A stretch of DNA of 64,000 nt from Enoplolaimus lenunculus (Eukaryota > Nematoda > Enoplea > Enoplida > Thoracostomopsidae), in assembly GCA_030248215.1 (NCBI GenBank), contig JASANG010002422.1, forward strand, positions 39,136-103,135, in the 5' to 3' direction. This document shows positions 1-11,325 of the stretch, piece by piece (the stretch's first letter is position 1; each line of letters begins with the position of its first letter). Under the pieces are notes generated by a model, which made no database searches, was not told where the DNA came from, and saw nothing but the letters and a program-made list of their open reading frames with translations. The position numbers and the translations under genes are program-made.

Positions 1-512
1 CACAGTGGGCAAAATTCACCTGAATGCATTTTCCTTCTCAAAAAATATATTCAGGTGAATTTTGCCAACTGCGTATCCCAATCAAAATGTACCCAGATTG
101 TTTGTCAAACACAGTGGGCAAAATTCACCCGAATGCATTTTTCTTCTAAAAACATCTCCTGGTAATTTTGCCCACTGTGTATAGCAATCAAAATGTACCC
201 AGGTTGATTGTCAAACACATTGGGCAAAATTCACCTGAATGTGTTTTCCTTCTCAAAAAATATATCCAGGCGAATTTTGCTCACTGTGTATGGCAATCAA
301 AATGTACCCCTGTTGATTGTCAAACACAGCGGACCAAATTCACCTGAATGCATTTTTCTTCTCAAAAAATATATCCAGGCGAATTTTGCTCACTGTGTAT
401 GGCAATCAAAATGTACCCCTGTTGATTGTCAAACACAGCGGACCAAATTCACCTGAATGCATTTTTCTTCTCAAAAAATATATCCAGGTGAATTTTGCCT
501 ACTGTGTATGGC
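1..512. repeat. tandem array of a foldback (MITE-like) monomer, period about 106-109 bp, about 4.7 copies
   Basis: Copies start near 1, 110, 216, 325 and 434. Each monomer is itself an inverted repeat: CACAGTGGGCAAAATTCACC at the left and its complement ending GCCCACTGTGT at the right, joined by TTGATTGTCAAA spacers. The array is cut by the window start. Short open frames through it are repeat artefacts. Confidence 0.9.
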
Positions 513-1285
513 AAATCTGGTTACGTTTTTAGGTTTAGTTAAACTAAAGACTGCATCAGTGCAGGAGCATATTTAACAATACAAGTTTTCATTAAAGTTC
601 AAATCCAAAAAGGAACCGTATATCTGAGTATTAACCAAAAGTGAAACCAGATATAGCGATATCGCGGGCGGGCGGGGGGTCAAAACTTGCCAATCCATGA
701 ACTAAGAAACGTTTTGGTTCAGGCTGAAAATGTACCAAGCTTCAGCTGTATTGCAGTACATTGTAAGCTAAATTCATTTAGACGGAGTTTTGTAATGGTA
801 AAATTATTTGTGGGGGTCAAAATCAAAGTCGACTGATTTTTGGGGGTGGAGTAATATACCCAGTTTGGATTTTTACGGCAGAAGATACATCGGGGGGGGG
901 GGTGGAATTGTGACACCGGAACCGACATAGCGACTAAAATATCAAGTCAGACAGAATTGGTAAACTGTTAACGTTAATTCAAAGGATGGGTGTTTTAACA
1001 GACAATAGTAGTTTCCGCTAGGAAGAGGCGCGACCCCCACTGACCCGAATCTCAGTATTCCTTTGCCCTGCCAATCTAATGTCCCCACGACCCTGGGGCT
1101 GTAGCCAAGATTTCAGTTCGCTAGGGTATAACCTCGTGTAAAAGATTCTTGTGAGACTTTTTCGGAACCAGATAGTTGGCCTAGCGCCTGTCAAAGGTAC
1201 TTTTGACTTCAGACTTTTCAAAACTTTTGGGAGGGGATATATCCAACTCATTTGGTCCCATTGTATACGACCCAACCTGGAGCCA
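513..1285. other. no gene seen
   Basis: AT-rich DNA with a G run (about 892-902) and short unrelated open frames. I recognise no coding or RNA signal. Confidence 0.6.
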
Positions 1286-1286
1286 G

Positions 1287-1375
1287 GGCACGCCGGATAT
1301 TAATTTAGCAGAACCGGATATCAAACTATGCCGGATATTAAACCGGAACAGGATATCCGGTCGCACCCTGCATGG
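1287..1375. repeat. family I hAT-like fragment
   Basis: Repeated CCGGATAT words and the family terminus GGTCGCACCCTG at the right end; truncated on the left. Same family as the complete copy at 5785-6263. Confidence 0.6.
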
Positions 1376-1496
1376 AGCAAGTACACTTTTTGCCGTTGTC
1401 ACTGCGGCACGTTTGCGTGTTGTTGTTGTTTCTGATGTTTTTTATAATGTTGAGGTTGTGTATGTGTCACAAAACACATGTCACTTGCTGGTCGAA

Positions 1497-1520
1497 TAAT
1501 AATAATAATAATAATAAATA
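1497..1520. repeat. (AAT)n microsatellite
   Basis: Run of AAT triplets. Confidence 0.85.
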
Positions 1521-1732
1521 ATGCAAAGAGTGACTGAAACCTTAAACTGAGGCGTTTATATATGCTAACATTTCATGTTTACTATTGATTAAAAATGGTA
1601 CACAACCCAGAGGTTTTTAAAACAGCCTGGGGGTCGTCCCTTTTAAAATAAATTAAATTTGGGGGGTCAGATTTTACCATGTGTTTTCTTTGAATATTTG
1701 GTTGTGTAACAAGTTTGACCAGTGTTTGGCTT

Positions 1733-1800
1733 GGTATCACGACAATTCGTCACCCGACAATTCATCGCCAGACAAATTCGTCGGCCGAAGTTGGAACAGT
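1733..1800. repeat. family H fragment
   Basis: GACAATTCGTC words repeated with alternating CACC/GCC, as at the ends of the family H copies at 3727 and 55128. Confidence 0.55.
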
Positions 1801-1855
1801 TGGCTTATCCATGACGTTTTGTTGTGGGTGTTATTGAAACAAGCATCAAAATAAA

Positions 1856-1930
1856 GGCCAATGTAAAGAACATGGGTGTAACAGTATTATAAGCATACTT
1901 CTAAGCCTAAGCCTAAGCTTAAATTACCAT
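1856..1930. repeat. family A foldback element, left part
   Basis: GGCCAATGTAAAGAACATGG terminus, then GTATTATAAGCATA and (GCCTAA)n; right end missing. Confidence 0.7.
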
Positions 1931-1965
1931 TTTATCACAAAACGTTATCTGATGGGGGTCTACGC

Positions 1966-2138
1966 GGCCCTGTAGCCAAGGAGAAGCCAGGCGAGAGGGG
2001 CAGCCCCCTGTTGGAAAATTTTCCCACGCCCCCCCCCCTTAGAAAATTTTCAAACTTGCTTGCAAGTCAACGCACTTATGTTCCCTCCTGAAAATTTTTA
2101 GCACCCCCTTAGCAACGCGAGCTGGCTATGGTCCTGGG
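1966..2138. mobile_element. family C MITE
   Basis: Ends GGCCCTGTAGCCAAGG and GAGCTGGCTATGGTCC are inverted. The interior has CTTGCTTGCAAGTCAACG and CCCCTCCTGAAAA blocks shared by all family C copies. Confidence 0.75.
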
Positions 2139-2450
2139 CGTACACCCGCCTTCCCCACTGCCTGTTTTCATGATCTGCGGCGTTTTTCAGCGTAGTCCGC
2201 CGCCGAACGCCGGATCAATCAAGACAACCATATCGCCGATGTTGTTGATGATTTTAAACTTCGACCAGTTTTCAAACCCAAGATTAGGGATTTATCTTAG
2301 AACCAAAGAACAAAAATCCATTATCTGTGCCGGATCCGTAATTTAATACTCTATTTTATGCATTTACTGTACGACTATTTTCTGGTTTGTTTGTTAATGA
2401 TTTACATAGGAAAAATCAGGCAAGCTTTATTGGTTATATATTGCACGTAC

Positions 2451-2676
2451 GGCCAATGTTACTTTAAGAGACGTAACCGTGGATTAAGCGTATTCCTAAG
2501 CCTAAGCCTAAGCGTAAGCTTTGCAACAATGTGTTCCTAAGCCTAAGCCTAAGCGTTGCAAAATTGTGTTCCTAAGCCTAAGCCTAAGCCTAAGCAAAAA
2601 TATGTAATCTAGAATGTAAACTTGCTCTTTTATGGAACCACCAGAAACCTGGACGCCCCTTAAAGTAACATGGGTC
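2451..2676. mobile_element. family B foldback element with (GCCTAA)n interior
   Basis: Left end GGCCAATGTTACTTTAAG, right end CTTAAAGTAACATGGGTC. The interior has three CCTAAGCCTAAGC blocks separated by GTGTTCCTAAG. Confidence 0.8.
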
Positions 2677-2679
2677 AAT

Positions 2680-3725
2680 TCGACAATTGCACTGCAGTGA
2701 ATATATACCGTAAGACTCGCCTGATTTACGGGCGCGTTTCGTTTAGGTTGTAGTAACCAAATTTTAGGTTTATTTTAGAAATTTCGCAGGTACATTTTGA
2801 CTTGGGTTGCTCGTTAAATTATGGTTAGGTTTAGCTGTGAACCTACGGGTTTAATTTTGGTTATGATTGTAGAGATGCATCCAACCGCCTAATCGGGTCA
2901 CTTTTTTCCAAGATACCCCAGTATCGTAACATGCTCACTGGGTGACACGACGACTCGGAACACTTTGCAGATCGGAAAGCTTAGGGCTTAGGCTTAGGTT
3001 TAGGCTTGGAACGTGAAGATGTAACGAACCTAAAGAGTTGATGATATTTTGTTTGGATTAAAATGTTAGCAAATATTGCTTTTTGAGTCAAAAAGTTATT
3101 ATATAATTTTTTGTCTTAATGTTTAATAACTTTATTAGCATTTCTTTAACATATAAAATCCTGAGTACCACGTGATCTGTATTAAAGTTACTTAAAATCA
3201 TTTTTTAAATCTGGTTAAAAATAGGTTCCAAAACGCAAAATTCAGCATAAAAATATTCTATTTTTCAACTGGTTTAACGCTGTATTTAACCAAAATATGC
3301 ATCACAATTTGCGTTAATGATTAGTCTTTGTTCAAAATATTTTTATATTAAAATAGAAAAATAATCTCTCAATAACAAATGACAAATTTAGGAATAAATT
3401 TTGAGAAAATATAATCTTAATTTTTGATACAAAGACATCATATTATCTGTGTTTTATTAGACTTAAAAACAGTTATAAGGAATTAATGCGGTAGAGACAA
3501 ATATCGCGACGATGTCATGGGGACGTTTTCGAACTGGGGAACACCATCCGGGTGCCCCCTTTTCAATCAGCATTCATTGTTGCCAGGTTAAGGTCATACT
3601 TTGTTAAACAACGATTTGTCAGTTCTATTTTAAGAACCATTACTTTAGTCGTTACTCCCTTCCGATCCAAGCTATCCGAGGTTATTCGGTATGCCGTTGT
3701 AATGTTATCCCAGGGGGTAGCAGAT
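2680..3725. other. no gene seen
   Basis: AT-rich DNA with a short TTAGGC-like tract near 2985-3015. No coding signal. Confidence 0.6.
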
Positions 3726-3726
3726 C

Positions 3727-3926
3727 TATGACAATTCGTCGCCCGTCAACTTGTCGCCTCTATTGTGTCCTAATGGCAATTAATACATCTAAACATAATC
3801 CTGAACGTGTCCTAGCGTTACCCTAAGCATAATGATGGCCGACGAATTGTCGAGTTGATGAAATTTCGGATTACAAGTTGTTTGTCGACGAGTTGTTGGG
3901 CGACAAATTGTCGCTACACCAAGGTC
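3727..3926. mobile_element. family H foldback element
   Basis: Left GACAATTCGTCGCCC..CAACTTGTCGCC, right GACGAGTTGTTGGGCGACAA and TTGTCG inverted; interior ACATAATCCTGA shared with 21879 and 55128. Confidence 0.7.
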
Positions 3927-4018
3927 GAGACATGTAGCTATGACACTTTAGTGATAATTTGTAGTATCGTATTTAATTACAAGAGAAGATTCACAGCTAA
4001 TGTTACTCTGAGTGCGTA

Positions 4019-4185
4019 ACAGTAGTATATTCATATTTCTAAGCCTAAGCTTCAGCGTAAAGATTAGCCTATACCAAAGCCTAAGTCTACGCCTAAACAA
4101 AAAAATAGTCTAAAGCTTAAAAAGCTTACTCTATTGCAGTCCCGAGAAAAAATGGTTTGCCCCTCAAAGTTAAACCTGAGCCAGA
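4019..4185. repeat. family A element, degraded
   Basis: CCTAAGCTTCAGC and GCCTAAGTCTACGCCTAAAC, then AATAGTCTAAAGCTTA and CTATTGCAGTCCC in the family order; ends eroded. Confidence 0.6.
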
Positions 4186-4254
4186 TTGACGACGGTAAAG
4201 TTTTGGGGGTGCAAAACTTTTCCACTTCACCTCTCTCGAGTACGTCTATGATCA

Positions 4255-4412
4255 GTCAAAGAATTAAAGATAAATTTCTAGAAAAAATGACAAAAAAGTC
4301 AAAGAATTAAAAATAAATTTCTAGAAAAAATGACAAAAAAGTCAAAGAATTAAAAATAAATTTCTAGAAATAAATGACAAAAAAGTCAAAGAATTAAAAA
4401 TAATTTACAAAA
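4255..4412. repeat. 43-bp minisatellite, about 3.7 copies
   Basis: Unit begins GTCAAAGAATTAAA and ends AATGACAAAAAA; near-identical copies in tandem. Confidence 0.9.
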
Positions 4413-4518
4413 ACAGGTACTTTGTCAGTGTTTTATAATTATTGTAACTCCTATAAAAATCATTTCAAAATATTTCTTAGCATTTTATACCCATTTGAAA
4501 TGAAATGCTCGCCATGTA

Positions 4519-4690
4519 CTCGGGGTCCGCAGCCAAGAGGGCCAGGGGAGGCGGCTCAGCTCCCCTGCAAAAATTTTGACCCCCTAGAAAATTTTCTATC
4601 TTGTTTGCAGGTCATTGAAAACCCTTGAATGCCCCTCCTGAAAATTTTTTAGCCCCCTCTAGCAAGGTGAGCTGGCTACGGGGCCTGCAC
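4519..4690. mobile_element. family C MITE
   Basis: Ends CGGGGTCCGCAGCC and GGCTACGGGGCCTG are inverted; flanks CATGTACT and CACGCACT match at 6 of 8, a plausible decayed 8-bp duplication. Confidence 0.75.
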
Positions 4691-4892
4691 GCACTCGATA
4701 TTATATATTAGGTTTAGTTCGTAACTGATTTATATTAATTGTTGGCTAAATTCAATACATGAACACTTTTATGCCTTAAGTATAATTAGATTTTGAGTAA
4801 ATTAAAACTTAAACCGGTAAAGAGTTAATTAAAGTTTAAAAAATGACTGTTTATAATCTTTTTGGTTTCAGAATCATTACTTTTTTAATATT

Positions 4893-5212
4893 ACCAAGAG
4901 TGTATTATATAGGACGAGTGTGACACTGTGCATACAACACGTATTAGCGTGATGTAGTATCGCGCGGACCCTACTTTGTCTAACCCCCCTTGATTGAGGG
5001 GTAGGGTTCGGTAATAAAATGTTTGGAGACAAGTGGAAACATGCTTTCAATATGCATAAACTATGCGACGTTACTGAAAACAAACTGTTGCAGCTGTAGT
5101 TAAGACCCCCCCCCCCTCAATCAAGGGTGGGGTAGCATCTATTAAGGTCCGCGTAATATCACGCAATATATGTGTATAGATGGAGAAGTGTCATACTCTC
5201 CATTATACACTC
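4893..5212. repeat. family L repeat, copy 1
   Basis: Starts ATTACCAAGAGTG and contains an inverted pair around the CCCCTTGATTGAGGGG motif. It is followed directly by a second copy at 5213. Confidence 0.6.
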
Positions 5213-5526
5213 TTGATATTACCAAGAGTAGATAATCGCTATTTAACGTCAGTGTGCAACTGAACACATTCTGTGTAGAAAAGAATGTACCCGGCACGCG
5301 TTGCGTTTTTGCCCTACTCCCTCTTGATTAGAGGGGGTACAACTGGTGCGAATCATGACACATTTTGTATGGGGCGTCAAACATTCTCCTCTTATAATTT
5401 AATTTAGGGGTTTTCATGTGATAGCGACCACCCACTACACAACGGCGGTCGGCCAAAAACGTAACACCCGGTGGTACATTTTGTACCATGCGGAACCCAA
5501 GCGTTGCACACTCTTGTATCATGCAC
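5213..5526. repeat. family L repeat, copy 2
   Basis: GATATTACCAAGAGT, GAACACATTCTGTGTAGAAA and TTTTTGCCCTAC blocks match the copy at 54214 in order and spacing. Confidence 0.75.
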
Positions 5527-5555
5527 TGTTGATACTTACATGAGCCTTAAGCCTA

Positions 5556-5692
5556 AGGATGGAGCTATACTTTTGATGACGTCCGGCGCTGTTCGTCTAC
5601 GTCCGTCGCCGGGCGATATCGTACGCAAATTACTCACGTACGATACTGTGACAGACTTCGCCGAACGACAAGTATAGAGCCACCGCCACCTT
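5556..5692. repeat. family D GC-rich foldback, divergent
   Basis: Left GGAGCTATACTTTTGATGAC, right AAGTATAGAGCCACC inverted; interior rich in CGCCG and CGTCCG. Confidence 0.55.
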
Positions 5693-5784
5693 ATGAGGGA
5701 ATTTGAGTCTAAACCATAAACGTATTTGTAAGCATAAGCCTAAACGTTAAATTTGGACCTAAATCTAAGTAATGGCCTATTAGG

Positions 5785-6263
5785 CAGGGTGCGACCGGAT
5801 CGCAAAAAACCGGATACCGGATCCGGATAGTGATTTTTTACCGGAACCGGACGTTAATCGGATAGTGTGTTTTTTAAATAAATCAATTTTGAGCCCGTTA
5901 ATGCGTCAGTAAATGTTAATTTATGTTTAGCAAACGGAATATTGCGTTTATATAGAGAAAACTCACCGAAATATCATAGCAAAATACTGTGTATCTTACA
6001 AATTCCCACCCTAATCGCCACGTTACTAACCAAACCATGTTCGGACAATCGAAGTATGCTCGAATACCTGATCGGTTCTCTGTTGGACTACCGTATTCTT
6101 ACATATAATGGGACTGAAAACGTAACATCTCAACATAATTTGCAATAATATTAGATTTACGAAATCACCACCGAAATCCGGTATCCGGTTGGTTTGTACC
6201 GGATGCCGGAACCGGGTTTTTTGCCGGATAGTAAACCGGAGCCAGATATGCGGTCGCACCCTG
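5785..6263. mobile_element. family I hAT-like non-autonomous element, complete, with perfect 8-bp target duplication
   Basis: Ends CAGGGTGCGACCGGAT and ATGCGGTCGCACCCTG are inverted. CTATTAGG flanks both sides (5777-5784 and 6264-6271). Subterminal ends are full of CCGGAT words. An 8-bp duplication with CAGGG termini fits the hAT superfamily. No transposase frame is present. Confidence 0.88.
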
Positions 6264-6271
6264 CTATTAGG

Positions 6272-6840
6272 CGAATTTATTCGGGCCGTGTTCCGTTTTT
6301 ACACCAAATATTGGCTTCAAAATGTTTTAATTACGGCAAACTCCATGTGCTAAAATCATCCCAATCTTCAAACATTACATCTTCCGTGATTAATAAATAT
6401 TTTTTGTGCTTAGCTAATATCTTTGGCTTTTTTTGCGCTCGCGTCGACGGCGCGCGCGGCAAATTTTTTGGCGCGTTTTTTTCGTCGATGTATTAATCAA
6501 AAAAATACCCCACGCTGGGTTGATACTGGCAAACCCAAAGTGTTCGGAAATTAAAAACACATTTTTTCGACGCTCAAACCACCATTTTAATATAATTGTT
6601 CTCGCTTTTTTTGCTATTCAACGCGTTGGTTTGTGTTAAAATGTGACATAAAAGACCCGATAAAAGTACTTAGCTATTCGGTCATAAAACTGGTTTGGTG
6701 AAAATTTTGCTTTCTATATACTAAATTGCCCTAAGGTTCAACACATACCGTGTACATTTAAGCGTCATGGCGGTGTGTTTTTTGGTTAACCACGCAATAT
6801 CATGACGATAGCTGTATTGCAGACACATGACTTATGTTTG
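6272..6840. other. no gene seen
   Basis: AT-rich with a GC-rich spot near 6430-6480; short frames only. Confidence 0.55.
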
Positions 6841-6844
6841 ATAT

Positions 6845-6950
6845 TGGCTGGGGTTCTGAAATCTTACGTAAGTAGTTACTTAAGTTATACTTATTTCATT
6901 ACTTAAAGTCGGCGAATCAAGTAGATACTTAGCTGTTTAGAAAAAAGAAA
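6845..6950. repeat. family F MITE, left fragment
   Basis: TGGCTGGGGTTCTGAAATC followed by repeated ACTTAAG words, as in the complete copy at 12833. Confidence 0.6.
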
Positions 6951-7401
6951 TAATGTCTGAGGACAAAAATTATAAGATAGTGTGGATCTTAACATTTTAT
7001 CACAAAAAATTTCTGACTGCAAAAATTGTAAGGTAGTGAGGGACATTACCCTTTTAATAACAAATTATTTAGGAGTGGAGCGTACGCCCCCGCCCCCTTT
7101 GGATCCGTTAGTGTATGTAAAGAATGTAAGGTTGTTGCTGGTATCAGATACTGTTTGACACGTTGTGCTGCATAATTGATTTGTGATTTTTGCATTATGA
7201 AAATTTATAAATAATTAATTATTGTTTTTACATGAAATTACCATATTAATTAATTAAGATATGTGATCTGGTGACCGTGGTATGCATATCATGCTTGCAT
7301 GCTGAATTTCATGAAACTATAGGACTCAAGCTGTCTCAATACTTGTTATTCTAACGACTCTTTGAACGTGTAAAAATGTTAAAATAAATTGTTCCGCTTG
7401 T

Positions 7402-7674
7402 TTAACCCTTTCTCACATGAATATTTGCAATTTCACATGAGATGTAATTTCAAGCTGAGATTCGAACCTCAGTCTTACGGGTGGGAGGCGTTTACGATGA
7501 CCACTGAGCTATAGGAGCTTGACGCTCGAGCCCGAGGAGGCTCTCACGTCTTGTGGAAGGTTTACACTACGCATATATGTTATAAATGTTAAACACTGCT
7601 CACAGTGTGTGTATTGCTCGTACATTATTGTATTTAGTTGCTCATAGTATACTCTATGAGTGAAAGGGTTAAAG
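7402..7674. mobile_element. family N foldback element carrying a tRNA-like sequence
   Basis: Ends TTAACCCTTTCTCACATGAA and GAGTGAAAGGGTTAA are inverted. Inside, on the - strand at about 7452-7523, lie box A (TAGCTCAGTGG) and box B (GGTTCGAATCTC) with a CCTCCCAC stretch as in tRNA-Gly anticodon arms. The acceptor arm does not close, so it is tRNA-derived rather than a working tRNA. Confidence 0.7.
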
Positions 7675-7723
7675 TTTTTGTACAAAAATTATAGCTTGTC
7701 CTCATGGCAAATGTATATAATTA

Positions 7724-8024
7724 AGCCATATTCACACGTGCAAGTTTTTGCAGCAAAAACTTGCACGGGCAACTTGCCTGTGCAACTTGGTCACAGAGCA
7801 GCTTTGTAGTTTTTGCAGCTGCAAATTATTCACTGGAATTCATGCTATTTATTTTAATTCGCTCCTGTGAATGCAGTTGCATGTCGCTTGATTTTCTTGC
7901 ACCTGCAGTTTGTTTTCTCAATCGAAGTGTTCTTTTAAAAATACTTGCAGCTGCAAGTATTTTGTGCAAGTTTCAGCTGCGAATCCTTGCTGCAAAAATT
8001 TGCACGTGTGAATGGGGCTTTACG
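7724..8024. mobile_element. family E foldback element
   Basis: Left ATTCACACGTGCAAGTTTTT, right AAATTTGCACGTGTGAAT inverted, flanked by AAGCC and GGGCTTTA. The interior is dense in CAGCTGCAA words. Confidence 0.85.
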
Positions 8025-8150
8025 TATTTTGGGCGACGTTCCAGCATTTGTTCTTAGAACAGAAACGTGATCGTTCTGCGAACACAAAATTTGCATGCAG
8101 ATTGTTGTGCTTTTGCTAACTTTTGCGTATTGCACAAAGCCAACCGACTA
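8024..8150. repeat. family K repeat
   Basis: ACGTATTTTGGGCGACGTTC, AGAACAGAAACGTGATCG and GCGTATTGCACAAAGCC blocks, shared in order with 22601 and in reverse with 50283, 52620 and 54700. Confidence 0.7.
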
Positions 8151-8259
8151 GCAATAGTTAAACAAAGTCTAAAACCGTAATAGGCTAACATGCTGTCATC
8201 TTTGTACGGTGTACAGGTTAAGTGAAAATTAGTCTTAACGTAGAAAATAGCTGGTAACC

Positions 8260-8434
8260 GGACCCGTAGCCAAGGGTGGGGCGAGGGGGGATCAGCCTTC
8301 CTGGAAAAATTATTTAGACCCCCTAGAAAGTGTTCAACCTTGCTAGATGTAACTCGTTGAAATCCCTTTAATTCCCCTCCTGAAAAATGGTTTAGCCACC
8401 CTAGCAAGGTGAGCTGGATTCCAGCCTGGGCACA
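8260..8434. mobile_element. family C MITE
   Basis: GGACCCGTAGCCAAGG left end and AGGTGAGCTGGATTCC right part, with the shared interior blocks. Confidence 0.7.
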
Positions 8435-8457
8435 ACTTATTTAAATAAACTGATAAT

Positions 8458-8640
8458 TTAACCCTTTATCACATGAATATTTTCTATTTCATCTGAGACC
8501 TACTTTTACGCTAGGATTCGAACTCCAGTGACTGGAGTGGGAGGCGTATACCATCACCACTCAGCTATAGGAGCTTGACGCTCGAGCCCGAGGAGACTCT
8601 CACGTCTTGTGATGATTTAGTACTATGCATACATGTTGCA
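8458..8640. repeat. family N element with tRNA-like core, right end missing
   Basis: AACCCTTTATCACATGAATA left end, then box B on the - strand (GATTCGAACTCC as read on +), GGGAGGCG and box A (CCACTCAGCTATAGGAGCTT as read on +), as in the copy at 7402. Confidence 0.65.
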
Positions 8641-8787
8641 ATTGTTTGCTTACATCGCTAGCTGGCAAACATTTAGCAGTAAAAATCAAACTAAGCTATT
8701 ATATAGGCTGTAGGCAATTTTAATCATTGGAAGATTAACTCTGACAAATAGGTCAGTTCCATTTTGGCCCAAATCCACAACTCTAGC

Positions 8788-8990
8788 CATCAACACTAGC
8801 GGATAATGACAAAAGGCAGGGGGTGGGGGTGTACGCATCGTCGTCAGAACTTATTTGTATGATAAATTGGTAAGGTCCCTGCCATACAATTGTTTCCGCC
8901 TCAGGAAATTGCCACATATATAGCATAGAGTAAAAATTGCGTTTCATAACTTTTGCCCGACCCGGCGACAATTTCTAGATCCACCGTCAG
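8788..8990. repeat. family J repeat
   Basis: CTAGCGGAT near the left end, then GTAAGGTCCCTGCC, TTGCGTTTCATAAC and a right end near AGATCCACCG; order shared by all family J copies. Confidence 0.65.
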
Positions 8991-9925
8991 CTAGTACGCA
9001 ACAGTCGTCTTGTGTTTTAACAACGATGCTTTATAAGGCTTTGATGGTTAATGTTTTTCCCATTTGAACTTAAATATTAACTCTGATAGGGGACTTGTGT
9101 AATTTAGCGTATGAAACTCGTTTAAATCTGACCGGTGCTCGGACCAGGGACGGGGTCACGGTTGCATTCCGTAACGGTGTACCCTCATGTAAATATTTGT
9201 ACCGATGTCATCTCGATATCATACGCTAGTGAGGAAAAATAATATCTTTGACGACCCAGAAGATTGATATAAACCTTGCAAAAGTGTCTACTATCAATAG
9301 ACCAGAAATATTGGGCGGGGGGATATATTCTCACCTGTCACTCGTTGTGCCACCCCCCCCCCCCCCGTTGCATTTTAGATTATCAAAAACTGTCCAAATA
9401 TTAGCTTAAACTCTGACTTATTTTGTGTTTTTTTTTTGTTTCTTTCGTTGTTGGCTCAACGAAAAGCTTTCAGTTTAATTAATGAAGTTGGCAATTTTCA
9501 TGAAACGATATTCGATATACAGACAGGGGGGGGGGACAGGGGTGTCATGATTTTAGCTCAATTGTTGAAACGGTAACAGTGCTTAATTTTCCCACCTTCG
9601 CGAATTTTCGGGGGTCATATCCCTTGTATACCCGGTTTGTCTACCACCGCTGATGTGGTATTCTATGTTCTTTGACGAATTTAATTCGTTGTATAGCTGT
9701 AGTTTGAAAATTTTAAAGTTAGAAATTAATGAATTTTTAATTTGACTCCAAATACTTTTTCTTGTTATTCTGTACACTCCTGTATACCCGGAAGTGGCAG
9801 CAACTACTTCTGGGTGGCTAAAAGCCCCGACAGGAGTCTTCGTGGGACAGGTTTCGCAAGAGGCGCAGCCATGGTTGCATTTCGGAAGGGTATAACAGTC
9901 ATGTTAAAGTATGTTAAACAAGCGA
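8991..9925. other. no gene seen
   Basis: Contains C and G homopolymer runs near 9353-9366 and 9527-9535. No gene or family member I can name. Confidence 0.5.
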
Positions 9926-9929
9926 GAGT

Positions 9930-10110
9930 ACGGGCCCGTAGCCAAGAGGAGGCCGGGGGGGGGGGGGGGCGGAGAGCCCCCCTGAAAAAATTTTTATCCC
10001 CCCTTAGAGAATTTTCAACCTTGCTTGTAACTCATTGGAAACCCTTGAATGCCCCTCCTGAAAATTTTTTAGCCCCCCCTCCTAGCAAAGTGAGCTGGCT
10101 ACGGGCCTGC
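9930..10110. mobile_element. family C MITE, complete
   Basis: CGGGCCCGTAGCCAAGAGG and GAGCTGGCTACGGGCCT are inverted; flanks GCGAGAGT and GCGAGCGT match 7 of 8. Contains a G run near 9956-9969. TIR and duplication length suggest hAT affinity. Confidence 0.8.
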
Positions 10111-10560
10111 GAGCGTAGCGAGTGAGAAAAATTTGTCACCTCTTGGATACAACAGATTAATCTCTGTATAAAGAGTCCTATTTATCGTATCTTCAAGAGT
10201 AGACACGGAATATCGCTCTGTCATCCCCCCGTTCCTTGAATACACCTCTGACCCCTGTCATAAAACCGTTTTTTTATTCCATCTCTCAATAAATTTTTTG
10301 ACAACTCAATTTTAAATTCTTCAAAATTCATACTTTTAAAAACGTTAATTAATATTGGAAACAGTTGCTTATTGGTTGATTATCTGAATCAACTCATCTG
10401 ATGACATAACAACAATTTGGTCCTGAGTGTTAAATCGCATAAGACCAATTGCGCCAGGAATTTTTTGCCTTCTGTCGCTGAAAATTTCTGACTTCACTAG
10501 TAACTTATGGGAAGTCCTTGGATCACTATTGCCTCCTTTAGGATTGTGTGACGTTTTCCC
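10111..10560. other. no gene seen
   Basis: AT-rich, no coding signal. Confidence 0.5.
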
Positions 10561-10564
10561 CGTT

Positions 10565-10739
10565 GGCCCATTTAAATATCAGGCGCGGAACGTTTTTCTG
10601 TGGGACTGCAATAGACTAAGCTTAAGCTCCAGACTAATTTTTTGCTTGGCTTAGGCTTAGGCTTAGGAATACTCATTCTTACACTTACGCTTAGGAGTAT
10701 GCTTATAATGCTTTTCTGCCCCTGTTCTTTACATTGGCC
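10565..10739. mobile_element. family A element, reverse orientation
   Basis: Starts GGCCCATTTAAATATCAGG, has GGGACTGCAATAGACTAAGC and TTAGGCTTAGGCTTAGGA, ends CTTTACATTGGCC. Confidence 0.8.
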
Positions 10740-11320
10740 GTCCCTTTAACATACTCTAACTCTATTACGTAGTGCCCTGGGTTTCAAATCACGTTACCCC
10801 CCATAAAAGTAAATTAATTGCAGTTGTTTAGACTACACTAAAACCTGGTGTACCTTATAAATTTAAAGTTTAAAATTTAACCGCAAACTTGGACTTTGGC
10901 TGTTGCCATTAGCTTATCAGCTGGTCGAGCGGGTGCTCCTTTATTTTAGCTGTCGGCAGCATAAAAGCGAAGCAAATATAAAAAATGACATCACCTGAAA
11001 AATAACTAAAATGACGTTTGGCTTCTTGCTCACGTCATTCGCGTCGTATATTACGTCACCGCTAGGTTTCCCACCTGGATCATGTACTGCGTCCATGACG
11101 ATTGTTTTGAATATAAATTGACCTCAATTTGGAAGCTTGAAATAAATGAGAGTTGGACTTAAGTTGAAATTGAGCGTGAATTTGAGTCGTCGAGTTGAGC
11201 GTAAGCTTTGAAGTATTGTTCTCAAATGTTGAGTTATATATCGTGTTTGGAGTCATAATTAAACGTTACAAACGAGTCGTTAATGCTGGATTGCGTCTAT
11301 GAGGGTAGACCGTAGAGGCG
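10740..11320. other. no gene seen
   Basis: No recognised repeat or gene. Confidence 0.5.
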
Positions 11321-11325
11321 TACAC

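Noticed and set aside
7452-7523. Functional tRNA-Gly on the - strand
   Set aside because: No closed acceptor or D stem; repeated inside a foldback element with a second copy at 8458.
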